Under the pieces are notes generated by a model. The model was not told the origin of the DNA. It searched no databases and saw only the letters and a program-made list of their open reading frames with translations. A stretch of 64,000 nt of DNA from Hippophae tibetana. Taxonomy: Eukaryota; Streptophyta; Magnoliopsida; Rosales; Elaeagnaceae. The stretch lies in assembly GCA_037013495.1 (NCBI GenBank), contig CM072802.1, positions 62,894,483 through 62,958,482 of the forward strand, written 5' to 3'. This document shows positions 27,655 to 40,299 of the stretch, piece by piece (position 1 is the stretch's first letter; every line of letters begins with the position of its first letter). The position numbers were made by a program, and so were the translations under genes.

Positions 27655-29932
27655 CTCATCGTTTTCACGAGTTTACCCACGGGGTGTTATACATGCCTAT
27701 CAATGCCCCACAAAGTGGCACCCGAAAACGAGCATTCCTTGTCGTCTTCGTATTTTTTCCGTGCTAAAGCTGATGTTTCGTGATCAATAAATCATAGAGG
27801 ATGAAAGGAATTGCGTCCAACAAGAACCGACAATTTTGGACGAATTTTATATTTTTCATGATTTTCCGAGAGTTCAAAAAATAACTAAAAATACTTACCA
27901 TGTCCATAAGATTATAAAAATTTGTAGCATGTGATCAAATATTATTCCAAACAGGTGTGCAAAAAATCGCCCAAGAATTCCATCATTTTCTAGAGGTAGC
28001 CCACGGGGTGTTAGACATGCCTATCAATGCCCCACATAGTGGCACCCGAAAACGAGAATTCCTTGTCATCTTCGTCATTTTTCCTTGACAAACCTTATGT
28101 TTCGTGATCAATAAATCATAGAGGAAGAAAGGAATTGTGTCCAACAAGAACCGACAATTTTGGACGAATTTTATATTTTTCATGATTTTCCGAGAGTTAA
28201 AAATATAACTAAAAATACTTCCAATGTCCATCAGACTATGAAAATTTGTAGTATGTGATCAAATATTATTCCAAAGAGGTGTGCAAAAAATGGCCCAAGA
28301 ATTCTATCGTTTTCACGAGTTTGCCAACGGGGTGTTATACATGCCTATTAATGCCCCACATAGTGGCACCCAAAAACGAGCATTCCTTGTCATCTTTGTA
28401 TTTTTACCGTGACAAAACTTATGTTTCATGATCAACAAATAATAGAGGATGAAAGGAATTGCGTCCAACAAGAACCGACAATTTTGGACGAATTTTATAT
28501 TTTTCATGAATTTCTGAGAGTTAAAAAAATAACTAAAAATACTTAAAATATCCATAAGACTATGAAAATTTGTAGTATGTGATAAAATATTATTCCAAAC
28601 AGGTGTGCAAAAAATCGCCCAAGAATTCCATCGTTTTCACGAGTTTGCCCACGGGGTGTTATACATGCCTATCAATGCCCCACATAGTGGCACCCGAAAA
28701 CGAGCATTCCTTGTCATCTTTGTATTTTTACCGTGACAAAACTTATGTTTCATGATCAACAAATCATAGAGGATGAAAGGAATTGCGTCCAACAAGAACC
28801 GACAATTTTGGACGAATTTTATATTTTTCATGAATTTCTGAGAGTTAAAAAAATAACTAAAAATACTTACCATGTCCATAAGACTATGAAAATTTGTAGT
28901 ATGTGATAAAATATTATTCCAAACAGGTGTGCAAAAAATCGCCCAAGAATCTCATCGTTTTCACGAGTTTACCCACGGGGTGTTATACATGCCTATCAAT
29001 GCCCCACAAAGTGGCACCCGAAAACGAGCATTCCTTGTCGTCTTCGTATTTTTTCCGTGCTAAACCTGATGTTTCGTGATCAATAAATCATAGAGGATGA
29101 AAGGAATTGCGTCCAACAAGAACCGACAATTTTGGACGAATTTTATATTTTTCATGATTTTCCGAGAGTTCAAAAAATAACTAAAAATACTTCCCATGTC
29201 CATAAGATTATAAAAATTTGTAGCATGTGATCAAATATTATTCCAAACAGGTGTGCAAAAAATCGCCCAAGAATTCCATCATTTTCTAGAGGTAGCCCAC
29301 GGGGTGTTAGACATGCCTATCAATGCCCCATATAGTGGCACCCGAAAACGAGCATTCCTTGTCATCTTCGTCATTTTTCCATGACAAACCTTATGTTTCG
29401 TGATCAATAAATCATAGAGGAAGAAAGGAATTGTGTCCAACAAGAACCGACAATTTTGGACGAATTTTATATTTTTCATGATTTTCCGAGAGTTAAAAAT
29501 ATAACTAAAAATACTTCCAATGTCCATCAGACTATGAAAATTTGTAGTATGTGATCAAATATTATTCCAAAGAGGTGTGCAAAAAATGGCCCAAGAATTC
29601 TATCGTTTTCACGAGTTTGCCAACGGGGTGTTATACATGCCTATTAATGCCCCACATAGTGGCACCCGAAAACGAGCATTCCTTGTCATCTTTGTATTTT
29701 TACCGTGACAAAACTTATGTTTCATGATCAACAAATCATAGAGGATGAAAGGAATTGCGTCCAACAAGAACCGACAATTTTGGACGAATTTTATATTTTT
29801 CATGAATTTCTGAGAGTTAAAAAAATAACTAAAAATACTTACCATGTCCATAAGACTATGCAAATTTGTAGTATGTGATAAAATATTATTCCAAACAGGT
29901 GTGCAAAAAATCGCCCAAGAATTCCATCGTTT
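27655..29932. repeat. Derivative four-monomer HOR, 1,296-bp unit, about two copies
   Basis: The order of the preceding 4-mer continues, but two of its monomers are replaced. The gagttttcc monomer becomes one with cattccttgtcgtcttcg and ccgtgctaaa (27739 and 29035), and the shortened monomer becomes one with attttctagaggtagccc and cttccaatgtccatcagac (27984 and 29280). The unit returns to 1,296 bp because the one-base deletion is absent. The second copy differs at a few bases (gctaaagctg against gctaaacctg). It grades at about 29.93 kb into the monomer classes seen later. Confidence 0.88.
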
Positions 29933-32523
29933 TCACGAGTTTTCCCACGGGGTGTTATACATGCCTATCAATGCCCCACTTAGTGGCACCCGAAAACGAG
30001 CATTCCTTGTCATCTTCGTCATTTTTCCATGACAAACCTTATGTTTCGTGATCAATAAATCATAGAGGAAGAAAGGAATTGCGTCCAACAAGAACGGACA
30101 ATTTTGGACGAATTTTATATTTTTCATGATTTTCCGAGAGTTAAAAAAATAACTAAAAACACTTCCCATGTCCATGAGATTATGAAAATTTGTAGTATGT
30201 GATCAAATATTATTCCAAACAGGTGTGCAAAAAATAGCCCAAGAATTCCATCATTTTCACGAGTTTGCCCACGGGGTGTTATACATGCCTATCAATGCCC
30301 CACATAGTGGCACCCGAAAACGAGCATTCCTTGTCATCTTTGTCTTTTTACCGTAAGAAACCTTATGTTTCGTGATCAATAAATCATAGAGGATGAAAGA
30401 AATTGCGTCCAACAAGAATCGACAATTTTGGACGAATTTTATATTTTTCATGATTGTCCGAGTGTTCAAAAAATAACTAAAAATACTTCCCATGTCCATA
30501 AGATTAAAAATATTTGTAGTATGTGATCAAATATTATTCCAAACAGGTGTGCAAAAAATCGCCCAAGAATTCCATCGTTTTCACGAGGTAGCCCACGGGG
30601 TGTTAGACATGCCTATCAATGCCCCACATAGTGGCACCCGAAAACGAGCATTCCTTGTCATCTTCGTCATTTTTCCATGACAAACCTTATGTTTCGTGAT
30701 CAATAAATCATAGAGGAAGAAAGGAATTGTGTCCAACAAGAACCGACAATTTTGGACGAATTTTATATTTTTCATGATTTTCCGAGAGTTAAAAAAATAA
30801 CTAAAAACACTTCCCATGTCCATAAGATTATGAAAATTTGTAGTATGTGATCAAATATTATTCCAAACAGGTGTGCAAAAATAGCCGAAGAATTCCATCG
30901 TTTTCACGAGTTTGCCCACGGGGTGTTAGATATGCCTATCCATGCCCCACATAGTGGAACCCGAAAACGAGCATTCCTTGTTAACTTCGTATTTTTACCG
31001 TGCCAAACCTAATGTTTCGTTATCAATAAATCATAGAGGATGAGAGGAATTGCGTCCAATAAGAACCGACAATTTTGGACGAATTTTATATTTTTCATGA
31101 TTTTCTGTGAGTTAAATATATAACTAAAAATACTTCCCATGTCCATAAGACTATAAAAATTTGTAGTATGTGATCAAATATTATTCCAAACAGGTGTGCA
31201 AAAAATAGCATAAGAATTCCATCATTTTCACGAGTTTGCCCACGGGGTGTTATACATGCCTATCAATGCCCCACATAGTGGCACCCGAAAACGAGCATTC
31301 CTTGTCATCTTTGTCTTTTTACCATGACAAACCTTATGTTTCGTGATCAATAAATCATAGAGGATGAAACGAATTGCGTCCAACAAAAACCGACAATTTT
31401 GGACGAATTTTATATTTTTCATGATTTTCTGAGAGTTAAAAAAATAACTAAAAATACTTCCCATGTCCATAAGACTATGAAAATTTGTAGTATGTGATAA
31501 AATATTATTCCAAACAGGTGTGCAAAAAATCGCCCAAGAATTTCATCGTTTTCACGAGTTTGCCCACGAGGTGTTATACATGCCTATCAATGCCCCACAA
31601 AGTGGCACCCGAAAGCGAGCATTCCTTGTCATCTTCGTATTTTTACCGTGCCAAACCTGATGTTTCATGATCAATAAATCATAGAGGATGAAAGGAATTG
31701 CATCCAACAAGAACCGACCATTTTGGACGAATTTTATATTTTTCATGATTTTCCGAGAGTTCAAAAAATAACTAAAAATACTTCATATGTCAATAAGATT
31801 ATAAAAATTTGTAGTATGTGATCAAATATTATTCCAAACAGGTGTGCAAAAAATCGCCCAAGAATTTCATCGTTTTCACTAGTTTGCCCACGGGGTGTTA
31901 GACATGCCTATCAATGCCCCACATAGTGGCACCCGAAAACGAGCATTCCTTGTCATCTTCGTCATTTTTCGATGACAAACTTTATGTTTCGTGATCAATA
32001 AATCATAGAGGAAGAAAGGAATTGCGTCCAACAAGAACCGACAATTTTGGACGAATTTTATATTTTTCATGATTTTCTGAGAGTTAAAAAAATAACTAAA
32101 AACACTTCTCATGTCCATAAGATTATGAAAATTTGTAGTATGTGATCAAATATTATTCCAAACAGGTGTGCAAAAAATAGCCCAAGAATTCCATCGTTTT
32201 CACGAGTTTGCCCACGGGGTGTTATACATGCCTATCAATGCCCCACATAATGGCACCCGAAAACGAGCATTCCTTGTCATCTTTGTCTTTTTACCGTGAC
32301 AAACCTTATGTTTCGTGATCAATAAATCATAGAGGATGAAAGGAATTGCGTCCAAAAAGAACTGACAATTTTGGACGAATTTTATATTTTTCATGATTTT
32401 CCGAGAGTTCAAAAAATAACTAAAAATACTTCCCATGTCCATAAGATTATAAAAATTTGTAGTATGTGATCAAATATTATTCCAAACAGGTGTGCAAAAA
32501 ATCGCCCAAGAATTCCATCGTTT
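29933..32523. repeat. Unordered monomers leading into the 324-bp-register domain
   Basis: Eight monomers related to classes A, B, F and G but carrying many private changes, for example gattgtccgagtgttc (30454), tctgtgagttaaatatataac (31104), and cacgaggtg (31566). One unit is a base short (gtgcaaaaatagccgaag near 30880), giving a 647-bp step for two monomers. From 31228 on, every unit is exactly 324 bp. No gene or insertion was seen. Confidence 0.85.
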
Positions 32524-33495
32524 TCACGAGGTAGCCCACGGGGTGTTAGACACGCCTATCAATGCCCCACATAGTGGCACCCGAAAACGAGCATTCCTTA
32601 TCATCTTCGTCATTTTTCCATGACAAACCTTATGTTTCGTGATCAATAAATCATAGAGGAAGAAAGGAATTGTGTCCAACAAGAACCGACAATTTTGGAC
32701 GAATTTTATATTTTTCATGATTTTGCGAGAGTTAATAATATAACTAAAAATACTTCCAATGTCCATCAGACTATGAAAATTTGTAGTATGTGATCAAATA
32801 TTATTCCAAAGAGGTGTGCAAAAAATAGCCCAAGAATTCTATCGTTTTCACGAGTTTGCCAACGGGGTGTTATACATGCCTATTAATGCCCCACATAGTG
32901 GCACCCGAAAACGAGCATTCCTTGTCATCTTTGTATTTTTACCGTGACAAAACTTATGTTTCGTGATCAACAAATCATATAGGATGAAAGTAATTGCGTC
33001 CAACAAGAACCGACAATTTTGGACGAATTTTATATTTTTCATGAATTTCTGAGAGTTAAAAATATAACTAAAAATACTTACCATGTCCATAAGACAATGA
33101 AAATTTGTAGTATGTGATAAAATATTATTCCAAACAGGTGTGCAAAAAATCGCCCAAGAATTCCATCATTTTCACGAGTTTTCCCAAGGGGTGTTATACA
33201 TGCCTATCAATGCCCCATTTAGTGGCACCCGAAAACGAGCATTCCTTGTCATCTTCGTCATTTTTCCATGACAAACCTTATGTTTCGTGATCAATAAATC
33301 ATAGAGGAAGAAAGGAATTGCGTCCAACAAGAACGAACAATTTTGGACGAATTTTATATTTTTCATGATTTTCCGAGAGTTAAAAAAATAACTACAAACA
33401 CTTCCCATGTCCATAAGATTATGAAAATTTGTAGTATGTGATCAAATATTATTCCAAACAGATGTCCAAAAATTAGCCCAAGAATTCCATCGTTT

Positions 33496-33738
33496 TCACG
33501 AGTTTGCCCACGGGGTGTTATACATGCCTATCAATGCCCCACATAGTGGCACCCGAAAACGAGCATTCCTTGTCATCTTTGTCTTTTTACCGTAACAAAC
33601 CTTATGTTTCGTGATCAATAGATCATAGAGGATGAAAGGAATTGCGTCCAACAAGAACCGACAATTTTGGACGAATTTTATATTTTTCATGATTTTCCGA
33701 GAGTTCAAAAAATAACTAAAAATACTTCCCATGTCCAT
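33496..33738 (-). other. Recurrent 80-codon minus-strand frame in the monomer (probably not a gene)
   Basis: Nearly every monomer after 22 kb, and many before, has an open minus-strand frame of 80 codons; this is one example. It begins MDMGSIFSYF, has KIMKNIKFVQNCRFLLDAI in the middle, and ends at a TGA formed by the complement of tcacgag. I recognise no domain, and the K, N, F and I richness simply mirrors the base composition. Because 324 is a multiple of three, the frame falls in the same phase in each unit and is multiplied with the repeat. In the diverged part it is often broken by one-base indels (near 3170, 5105 and 12566) or lost starts. The start context on the minus strand (aatcttATGG) lacks a purine at -3. 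No promoter or polyadenylation unit is seen. I do not call it a gene. Confidence 0.15.
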
Positions 33739-33819
33739 AAGATTATAAAAATTTGTAGTATGTGATCAAATATTATTCCAAACAGGTGTGCAAAAAATCG
33801 CCCAAGAATTCCATCGTTT
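33496..33819. repeat. Representative 324-bp monomer (class B)
   Basis: One full monomer used here as the phase reference; it starts at the tca inside cgttttcacgag. In order it holds: a G/C-richer stretch around gcccacggggtg, the conserved block cacccgaaaacgagcattcc, a variable stretch (gtctttttaccgtaac in this class), a second TGATCA site, the conserved block gaaccgacaattttggacga, a T-rich then A-rich stretch with short A-tracts, a variable join containing cttcccatgtccataag, the first-type TGATCA site followed by aaatattattcc, and the EcoRI site of the next unit. Class B is marked by caatagatcatag and gttcaaaaaataac. The other classes differ at these same variable positions. Confidence is high that this is a genuine single unit; the choice of phase is arbitrary. 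Confidence 0.95.
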
Positions 33820-35439
33820 TCACGAGGTAGCCCACGGGGTGTTAGACATGCCTATCAATGCCCCACATAGTGGCACCCGAAAACGAGCATTCCTTGTCAT
33901 CTTCGTCATTTTTCCATGACAAACCTTATGTTTCGTGATCAATAAATCATAGAGGAAGAAAGGAATTGTGTCCAACAAGAACCGACAATTTTGGACGAAT
34001 TTTATATTTTTCATGATTTTCTGAGATTTAAAAAAATAACTAAAAACACTTCCCATGTCCATAAGATTATAAAAATTTGTAGTATGTGATCAAATATTAT
34101 TCCAAACAGGTGTGCAATAAATCGCCCAAGAATTCCATCGTTTTCACGAGGAAGCCCACGGGGTGTTAGACATGCCTATCAATGCCCCACATAGTGGCAC
34201 CCGAAAACGAGCATTCCTTGTCATCTTTGTCTTTTTACCGTAACAAACCTTATGTTTCGTGATCAATAAATCATAGAGGAAGAAAGGAATTGCGTCCAAC
34301 AAGAACCGACAATTTTGGACGAATTTTATATTTTTCATGATTTTCCGAGAGTTAAAAAAATAACTAAAAACACTTCTCATGTCCATAAGATTATGAAAAT
34401 TTGTAGTATGTGATCAAATATTATTCCAAACAGGTGTGCAAAAAATAGCCCAAGAATTCCATCGTTTTCACGAGTTTGCCCACGGGGTGTTATACATGCC
34501 TATCAATGCCCCACATAATGGCACCCGAAAACGAGCATTCCTTGTCATCTTCGTCATTTTTCCATGACAAACCTTATGTTTCGTGATCAATAAATCATAG
34601 AGGAAGAAAGGAATTGTGTCCAACAAGAACCGACAATTTTGGACGAATTTTATATTTTTCATGATTTTCCGAGAGTTAAAAAAATAACTAAAAACACTTC
34701 CCATGTCCATAAGATTATAAAAATTTGTAGTATGTGATCAAATATTATTCCAAACAGGTGTGCAAAAAATCGCCCAAGAATTCCATCGTTTTCACGAGGA
34801 AGCCCACGGGGTGTTAGACATGCCTATCAATGCCCCACATAGTGGCACCCGAAAACGAGCATTCCTTATCATCTTTGTATTTTTACCGTGACAAAACTTA
34901 TGTTTCGTGATCAACAAATCATATAGGATGAAAGTAATTGCGTCCAACAAGAACCGACAATTTTGGACGAATTTTATATTTTTCATGAATTTCTGAGAGT
35001 TAAAAATATAACTAAAAATACTTACCATGTCCATAAGACAATGAAAATTTGTAGTATGTGATAAAATATTATTCCAAACAGGTGTGCAAAAAATCGCCCA
35101 AGAATTCCATCGTTTTCACGAGTTTTCCCAAGGGGTGTTATACATGCCTATCAATGCCCCATTTAGTGGCACCCGAAAACGAGCATTCCTTGTCATCTTC
35201 GTCATTTTTCCATGACAAACCTTATGTTTCGTGATCAATAAATCATAGAGGAAGAAAGGAATTGCGTCCAACAAGAACGAACAATTTTGGACGAATTTTA
35301 TATTTTTCATGATTTTCCGAGAGTTAAAAAAATAACTACAAACACTTCCCATGTCCATAAGATTATGAAAATTTGTAGTATGTGATCAAATATTATTCCA
35401 AACAGATGTCCAAAAATTAGCCCAAGAATTCCATCGTTT

Positions 35440-35763
35440 TCACGAGTTTGCCCACGGGGTGTTATACATGCCTATCAATGCCCCACATAGTGGCACCCGA
35501 AAACGAGCATTCCTTGTCATCTTTGTCTTTTTACCGTAACAAACCTTATGTTTCGTGATCAATAGATCATAGAGGATGAAAGGAATTGCGTCCAACAAGA
35601 ACCGACAATTTTGGACGAATTTTATATTTTTCATGAATTTCTGAGAGTTAAAAATATAACTAAAAATACTTACCATGTCCATAAGACAATGAAAATTTGT
35701 AGTATGTGATAAAATATTATTCCAAACAGGTGTGCAAAAAATCGCCCAAGAATTCCATCGTTT
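35440..35763. repeat. Hybrid monomer B/G
   Basis: The left part is class B (gtctttttaccgtaac, caatagatcatag, gatgaaaggaattg). The right part from about 35634 is class G (gaatttctgag, aaaaatataac, cttaccatg, gacaatg). The crossover lies between about 35593 and 35634, within the conserved block gaaccgacaattttggacga. It follows an A and precedes an A, so it replaces several monomers of the regular order. Confidence 0.88.
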
Positions 35764-38355
35764 TCACGAGTTTTCCCAAGGGGTGTTATACATGCCTATC
35801 AATGCCCCATTTAGTGGCACCCGAAAACGAGCATTCCTTGTCATCTTCGTCATTTTTCCATGACAAACCTTATGTTTCGTGATCAATAAATCATAGAGGA
35901 AGAAAGGAATTGCGTCCAACAAGAACGAACAATTTTGGACGAATTTTATATTTTTCATGATTTTCCGAGAGTTAAAAAAATAACTACAAACACTTCCCAT
36001 GTCCATAAGATTATGAAAATTTGTAGTATGTGATCAAATATTATTCCAAACAGATGTCCAAAAATTAGCCCAAGAATTCCATCGTTTTCACGAGTTTGCC
36101 CACGGGGTGTTATACATGCGTATCAATGCCCCATATAGTGGCACCCGAAAACGAGCATTCCTTGTCATCTTTGTCTTTTTACCGTAACAAACCTTATGTT
36201 TCGTGATCAATAGATCATAGAGGATGAAAGGAATTGCGTCCAACAAGAACCGACAATTTTGGACGAATTTTATATTTTTCATGATTTTCCGAGAGTTCAA
36301 AAAATAACTAAAAATACTTCCCATGTCCATAAGATTATAAAAATTTGTAGTATGTGATCAAATATTATTCCAAATAGGTGTGCAAAAAATCGCCAAAGAA
36401 TTCCATCGTTTTCACGAGGTAGCCCACGGGGTGTTAGACATGCCTATCAATGCCCCACATAGTGGCACCCGAAAACGAGCATTCCTTGTCATCTTCGTCA
36501 TTTTTCCATGACAAACCTTATGTTTCGTGATCAATAAATCATAGAGGAAGAAAGGAATTGTGTCCAACAAGAACCGACAATTTTGGACGAATTTTATATT
36601 TTTCATGATTTTCTGAGATTTAAAAAAATAACTACAAACACTTCCCATGTCCATAAGATTATGAAAATTTGTAGTATGTGATCAAATATTATTCCAAACA
36701 GATGTCCAAAAATTAGCCCAAGAATTCCATCGTTTTCACGAGTTTGCCCACGGGGTGTTATACATGCCTATCAATGCCCCACATAGTGGCACCCGAAAAC
36801 GAGCATTCCTTGTCATCTTTGTCTTTTTACCGTAACAAACCTTATGTTTCGTGATCAATAGATCATAGAGGATGAAAGGAATTGCGTCCAACAAGAACCG
36901 ACAATTTTGGACGAATTTTATATTTTTCATGATTTTCCGAGAGTTCAAAAAATAACTAAAAACACTTCTCATGTCCATAAGATTATGAAAATTTGTAGTA
37001 TGTGATCAAATATTATTCCAAACAGGTGTGCAAAAAATCGCCCAAGAATTCCATCGTTTTCACGAGTTTTCCCAAGGGGTGTTATACATGCCTATCAATG
37101 CCCCATTTAGTGGCACCCGAAAACGAGCATTCCTTGTCATCTTCGTCATTTTTCCATGACAAACCTTATGTTTCGTGATCAATAAATCATAGAGGAAGAA
37201 AGGAATTGCGTCCAACAAGAACGAACAATTTTGGACGAATTTTATATTTTTCATGATTTTCCGAGAGTTAAAAAAATAACTACAAACACTTCCCATGTCC
37301 ATAAGATTATAAAAATTTGTAGTATGTGATCAAATATTATTCCAAACAGGTGTGCAAAAAATCGCCCAAGAATTCCATCGTTTTCACGAGGAAGCCCACG
37401 GGGTGTTAGACATGCCTATCAATGCCCCACATAGTGGCACCCGAAAACGAGCATTCCTTGTCATCTTTGTCTTTTTACCGTAACAAACCTTATGTTTCGT
37501 GATCAATAAAACATAGAGGAAGAAAGGAATTGCGTCCAACAAGAACCGACAATTTTGGACGAATTTTATATTTTTCATGATTTTCCGAGAGTTAAAAAAA
37601 TAACTAAAAACACTTCTCATGTCCATAAGATTATGAAAATTTGTAGTATGTGATCAAATATTATTCCAAACAGGTGTGCAAAAAATAGCCCAAGAATTCC
37701 ATCGTTTTCACGAGTTTGCCCACGGGGTGTTATACATGCCTATCAATGCCCCACATAATGGCACCCGAAAACGAGCATTCCTTGTCATCTTCGTCATTTT
37801 TCCATGACAAACCTTATGTTTCGTGATCAATAAATCATAGAGGAAGAAAGGAATTGTGTCCAACAAGAACCGACAATTTTGGACGAATTTTATATTTTTC
37901 ATGATTTTCCGAGAGTTAAAAAAATAACTAAAAACACTTCCCATGTCCATAAGATTATAAAAATTTGTAGTATGTGATCAAATATTATTCCAAACAGGTG
38001 TGCAAAAAATCGCCCAAGAATTCCATCGTTTTCACGAGGAAGCCCACGGGGTGTTAGACATGCCTATCAATGCCCCACATAGTGGCACCCGAAAACGAGC
38101 ATTCCTTATCATCTTTGTATTTTTACCGTGACAAAACTTATGTTTCGTGATCAACAAATCATATAGGATGAAAGTAATTGCGTCCAACAAGAACCGACAA
38201 TTTTGGACGAATTTTATATTTTTCATGAATTTCTGAGAGTTAAAAATATAACTAAAAATACTTACCATGTCCATAAGACAATGAAAATTTGTAGTATGTG
38301 ATAAAATATTATTCCAAACAGGTGTGCAAAAAATCGCCCAAGAATTCCATCGTTT
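35764..38355. repeat. Complete 8-mer HOR copy 1
   Basis: Order A, B, C, D, A, E, F, G starting at 35764, 36088, 36412, 36736, 37060, 37384, 37708 and 38032. B carries the private changes catgcgtatcaatg and ccatatag (36116-36135), found again only at 40652. E carries aataaaacatag (37505) where all other E copies have aataaatcatag, a mutation that arose after the 4,536-bp duplication described below or was lost from its partner. Confidence 0.9.
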
Positions 38356-39975
38356 TCACGAGTTTTCCCAAGGGGTGTTATACATGCCTATCAATGCCCC
38401 ATTTAGTGGCACCCGAAAACGAGCATTCCTTGTCATCTTCGTCATTTTTCCATGACAAACCTTATGTTTCGTGATCAATAAATCATAGAGGAAGAAAGGA
38501 ATTGCGTCCAACAAGAACGAACAATTTTGGACGAATTTTATATTTTTCATGATTTTCCGAGAGTTAAAAAAATAACTACAAACACTTCCCATGTCCATAA
38601 GATTATGAAAATTTGTAGTATGTGATCAAATATTATTCCAAACAGATGTCCAAAAATTAGCCCAAGAATTCCATCGTTTTCACGAGTTTGCCCACGGGGT
38701 GTTATACATGCCTATCAATGCCCCACATAGTGGCACCCGAAAACGAGCATTCCTTGTCATCTTTGTCTTTTTACCGTAACAAACCTTATGTTTCGTGATC
38801 AATAGATCATAGAGGATGAAAGGAATTGCGTCCAACAAGAACCGACAATTTTGGACGAATTTTATATTTTTCATGATTTTCCGAGAGTTCAAAAAATAAC
38901 TAAAAATACTTCCCATGTCCATAAGATTATAAAAATTTGTAGTATGTGATCAAATATTATTCCAAATAGGTGTGCAAAAAATCGCCAAAGAATTCCATCG
39001 TTTTCACGAGGTAGCCCACGGGGTGTTAGACATGCCAATCAATACCCCACATAATGGCACCCGAAAACGAGCATTCCTTGTCATCTTCGTCATTTTTCCA
39101 TGACAAACCTTATGTTTCGTGATCAATAAATCATAGAGGAAGAAAGGAATTGTGTCCAACAAGAACCGACAATTTTGGACGAATTTTATATTTTTCATGA
39201 TTTTCTGAGATTTAAAAAAATAACTACAAACACTTCCCATGTCCATAAGATTATGAAAATTTGTAGTATGTGATCAAATATTATTCCAAACAGATGTCCA
39301 AAAATTAGCCCAAGAATTCCATCGTTTTCACGAGTTTGCCCACGGGGTGTTATACATGCCTATCAATGCCCCACATAGTGGCACCCGAAAACGAGCATTC
39401 CTTGTCATCTTTGTCTTTTTACCGTAACAAACCTTATGTTTCGTGATCAATAGATCATAGAGGATGAAAGGAATTGCGTCCAACAAGAACCGACAATTTT
39501 GGACGAATTTTATATTTTTCATGATTTTCCGAGAGTTCAAAAAATAACTAAAAACACTTCTCATGTCCATAAGATTATGAAAATTTGTAGTATGTGATCA
39601 AATATTATTCCAAACAGGTGTGCAAAAAATCGCCCAAGAATTCCATCGTTTTCACGAGTTTTCCCAAGGGGTGTTATACATGCCTATCAATGCCCCATTT
39701 AGTGGCACCCGAAAACGAGCATTCCTTGTCATCTTCGTCATTTTTCCATGACAAACCTTATGTTTCGTGATCAATAAATCATAGAGGAAGAAAGGAATTG
39801 CGTCCAACAAGAACGAACAATTTTGGACGAATTTTATATTTTTCATGATTTTCCGAGAGTTAAAAAAATAACTACAAACACTTCCCATGTCCATAAGATT
39901 ATAAAAATTTGTAGTATGTGATCAAATATTATTCCAAACAGGTGTGCAAAAAATCGCCCAAGAATTCCATCGTTT

Positions 39976-40299
39976 TCACGAGGAAGCCCACGGGGTGTTA
40001 GACATGCCTATCAATGCCCCACATAGTGGCACCCGAAAACGAGCATTCCTTGTCATCTTTGTCTTTTTACCGTAACAAACCTTATGTTTCGTGATCAATA
40101 GATCATAGAGGATGAAAGGAATTGCGTCCAACAAGAACCGACAATTTTGGACGAATTTTATATTTTTCATGAATTTCTGAGAGTTAAAAATATAACTAAA
40201 AATACTTACCATGTCCATAAGACAATGAAAATTTGTAGTATGTGATAAAATATTATTCCAAACAGGTGTGCAAAAAATCGCCCAAGAATTCCATCGTTT
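39976..40299. repeat. Three-part mosaic monomer E/B/G
   Basis: It begins as class E or G (gaggaagccc, ttagacatg), passes into class B at or before caatagatcatag (40097), and ends as class G (gaatttctgag from 40170). The B/G switch is the same as in the monomer at 35440; the E/B switch is new and marks the joint of the 4,536-bp duplication. Two successive exchanges are therefore recorded in a single unit. Confidence 0.88.

Larger units (their letters stand above)
32524..35115. repeat. Block H-G'-A-B-C'-E-F-G, left copy
   Basis: Eight monomers in the order H, G', A, B, C', E, F, G. From the second half of the preceding monomer through E this block is matched by 55528-57147, exactly 23,004 bp (71 monomers) to the right. 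Private shared marks are gacacgcctatc (32549 and 55553), gcgagagttaataatataac, and tttgccaacggggtg followed by catgcctattaatg. C' here lacks the cactacaaac change that marks C of the 8-mer, so this block keeps an older state. Small differences such as ccttatcatcttcg in H here against ccttgtcatcttcg in the right copy show some age. Confidence 0.88.

Noticed and set aside
3382-30680. Short plus-strand open frames of 61-73 codons (e.g. 3382-3579, 17529-17750, 23065-23250, 29844-30032)
   Set aside because: They appear only where chance variants remove stops in single monomers or HOR copies and overlap the same repeat; nothing suggests expression.
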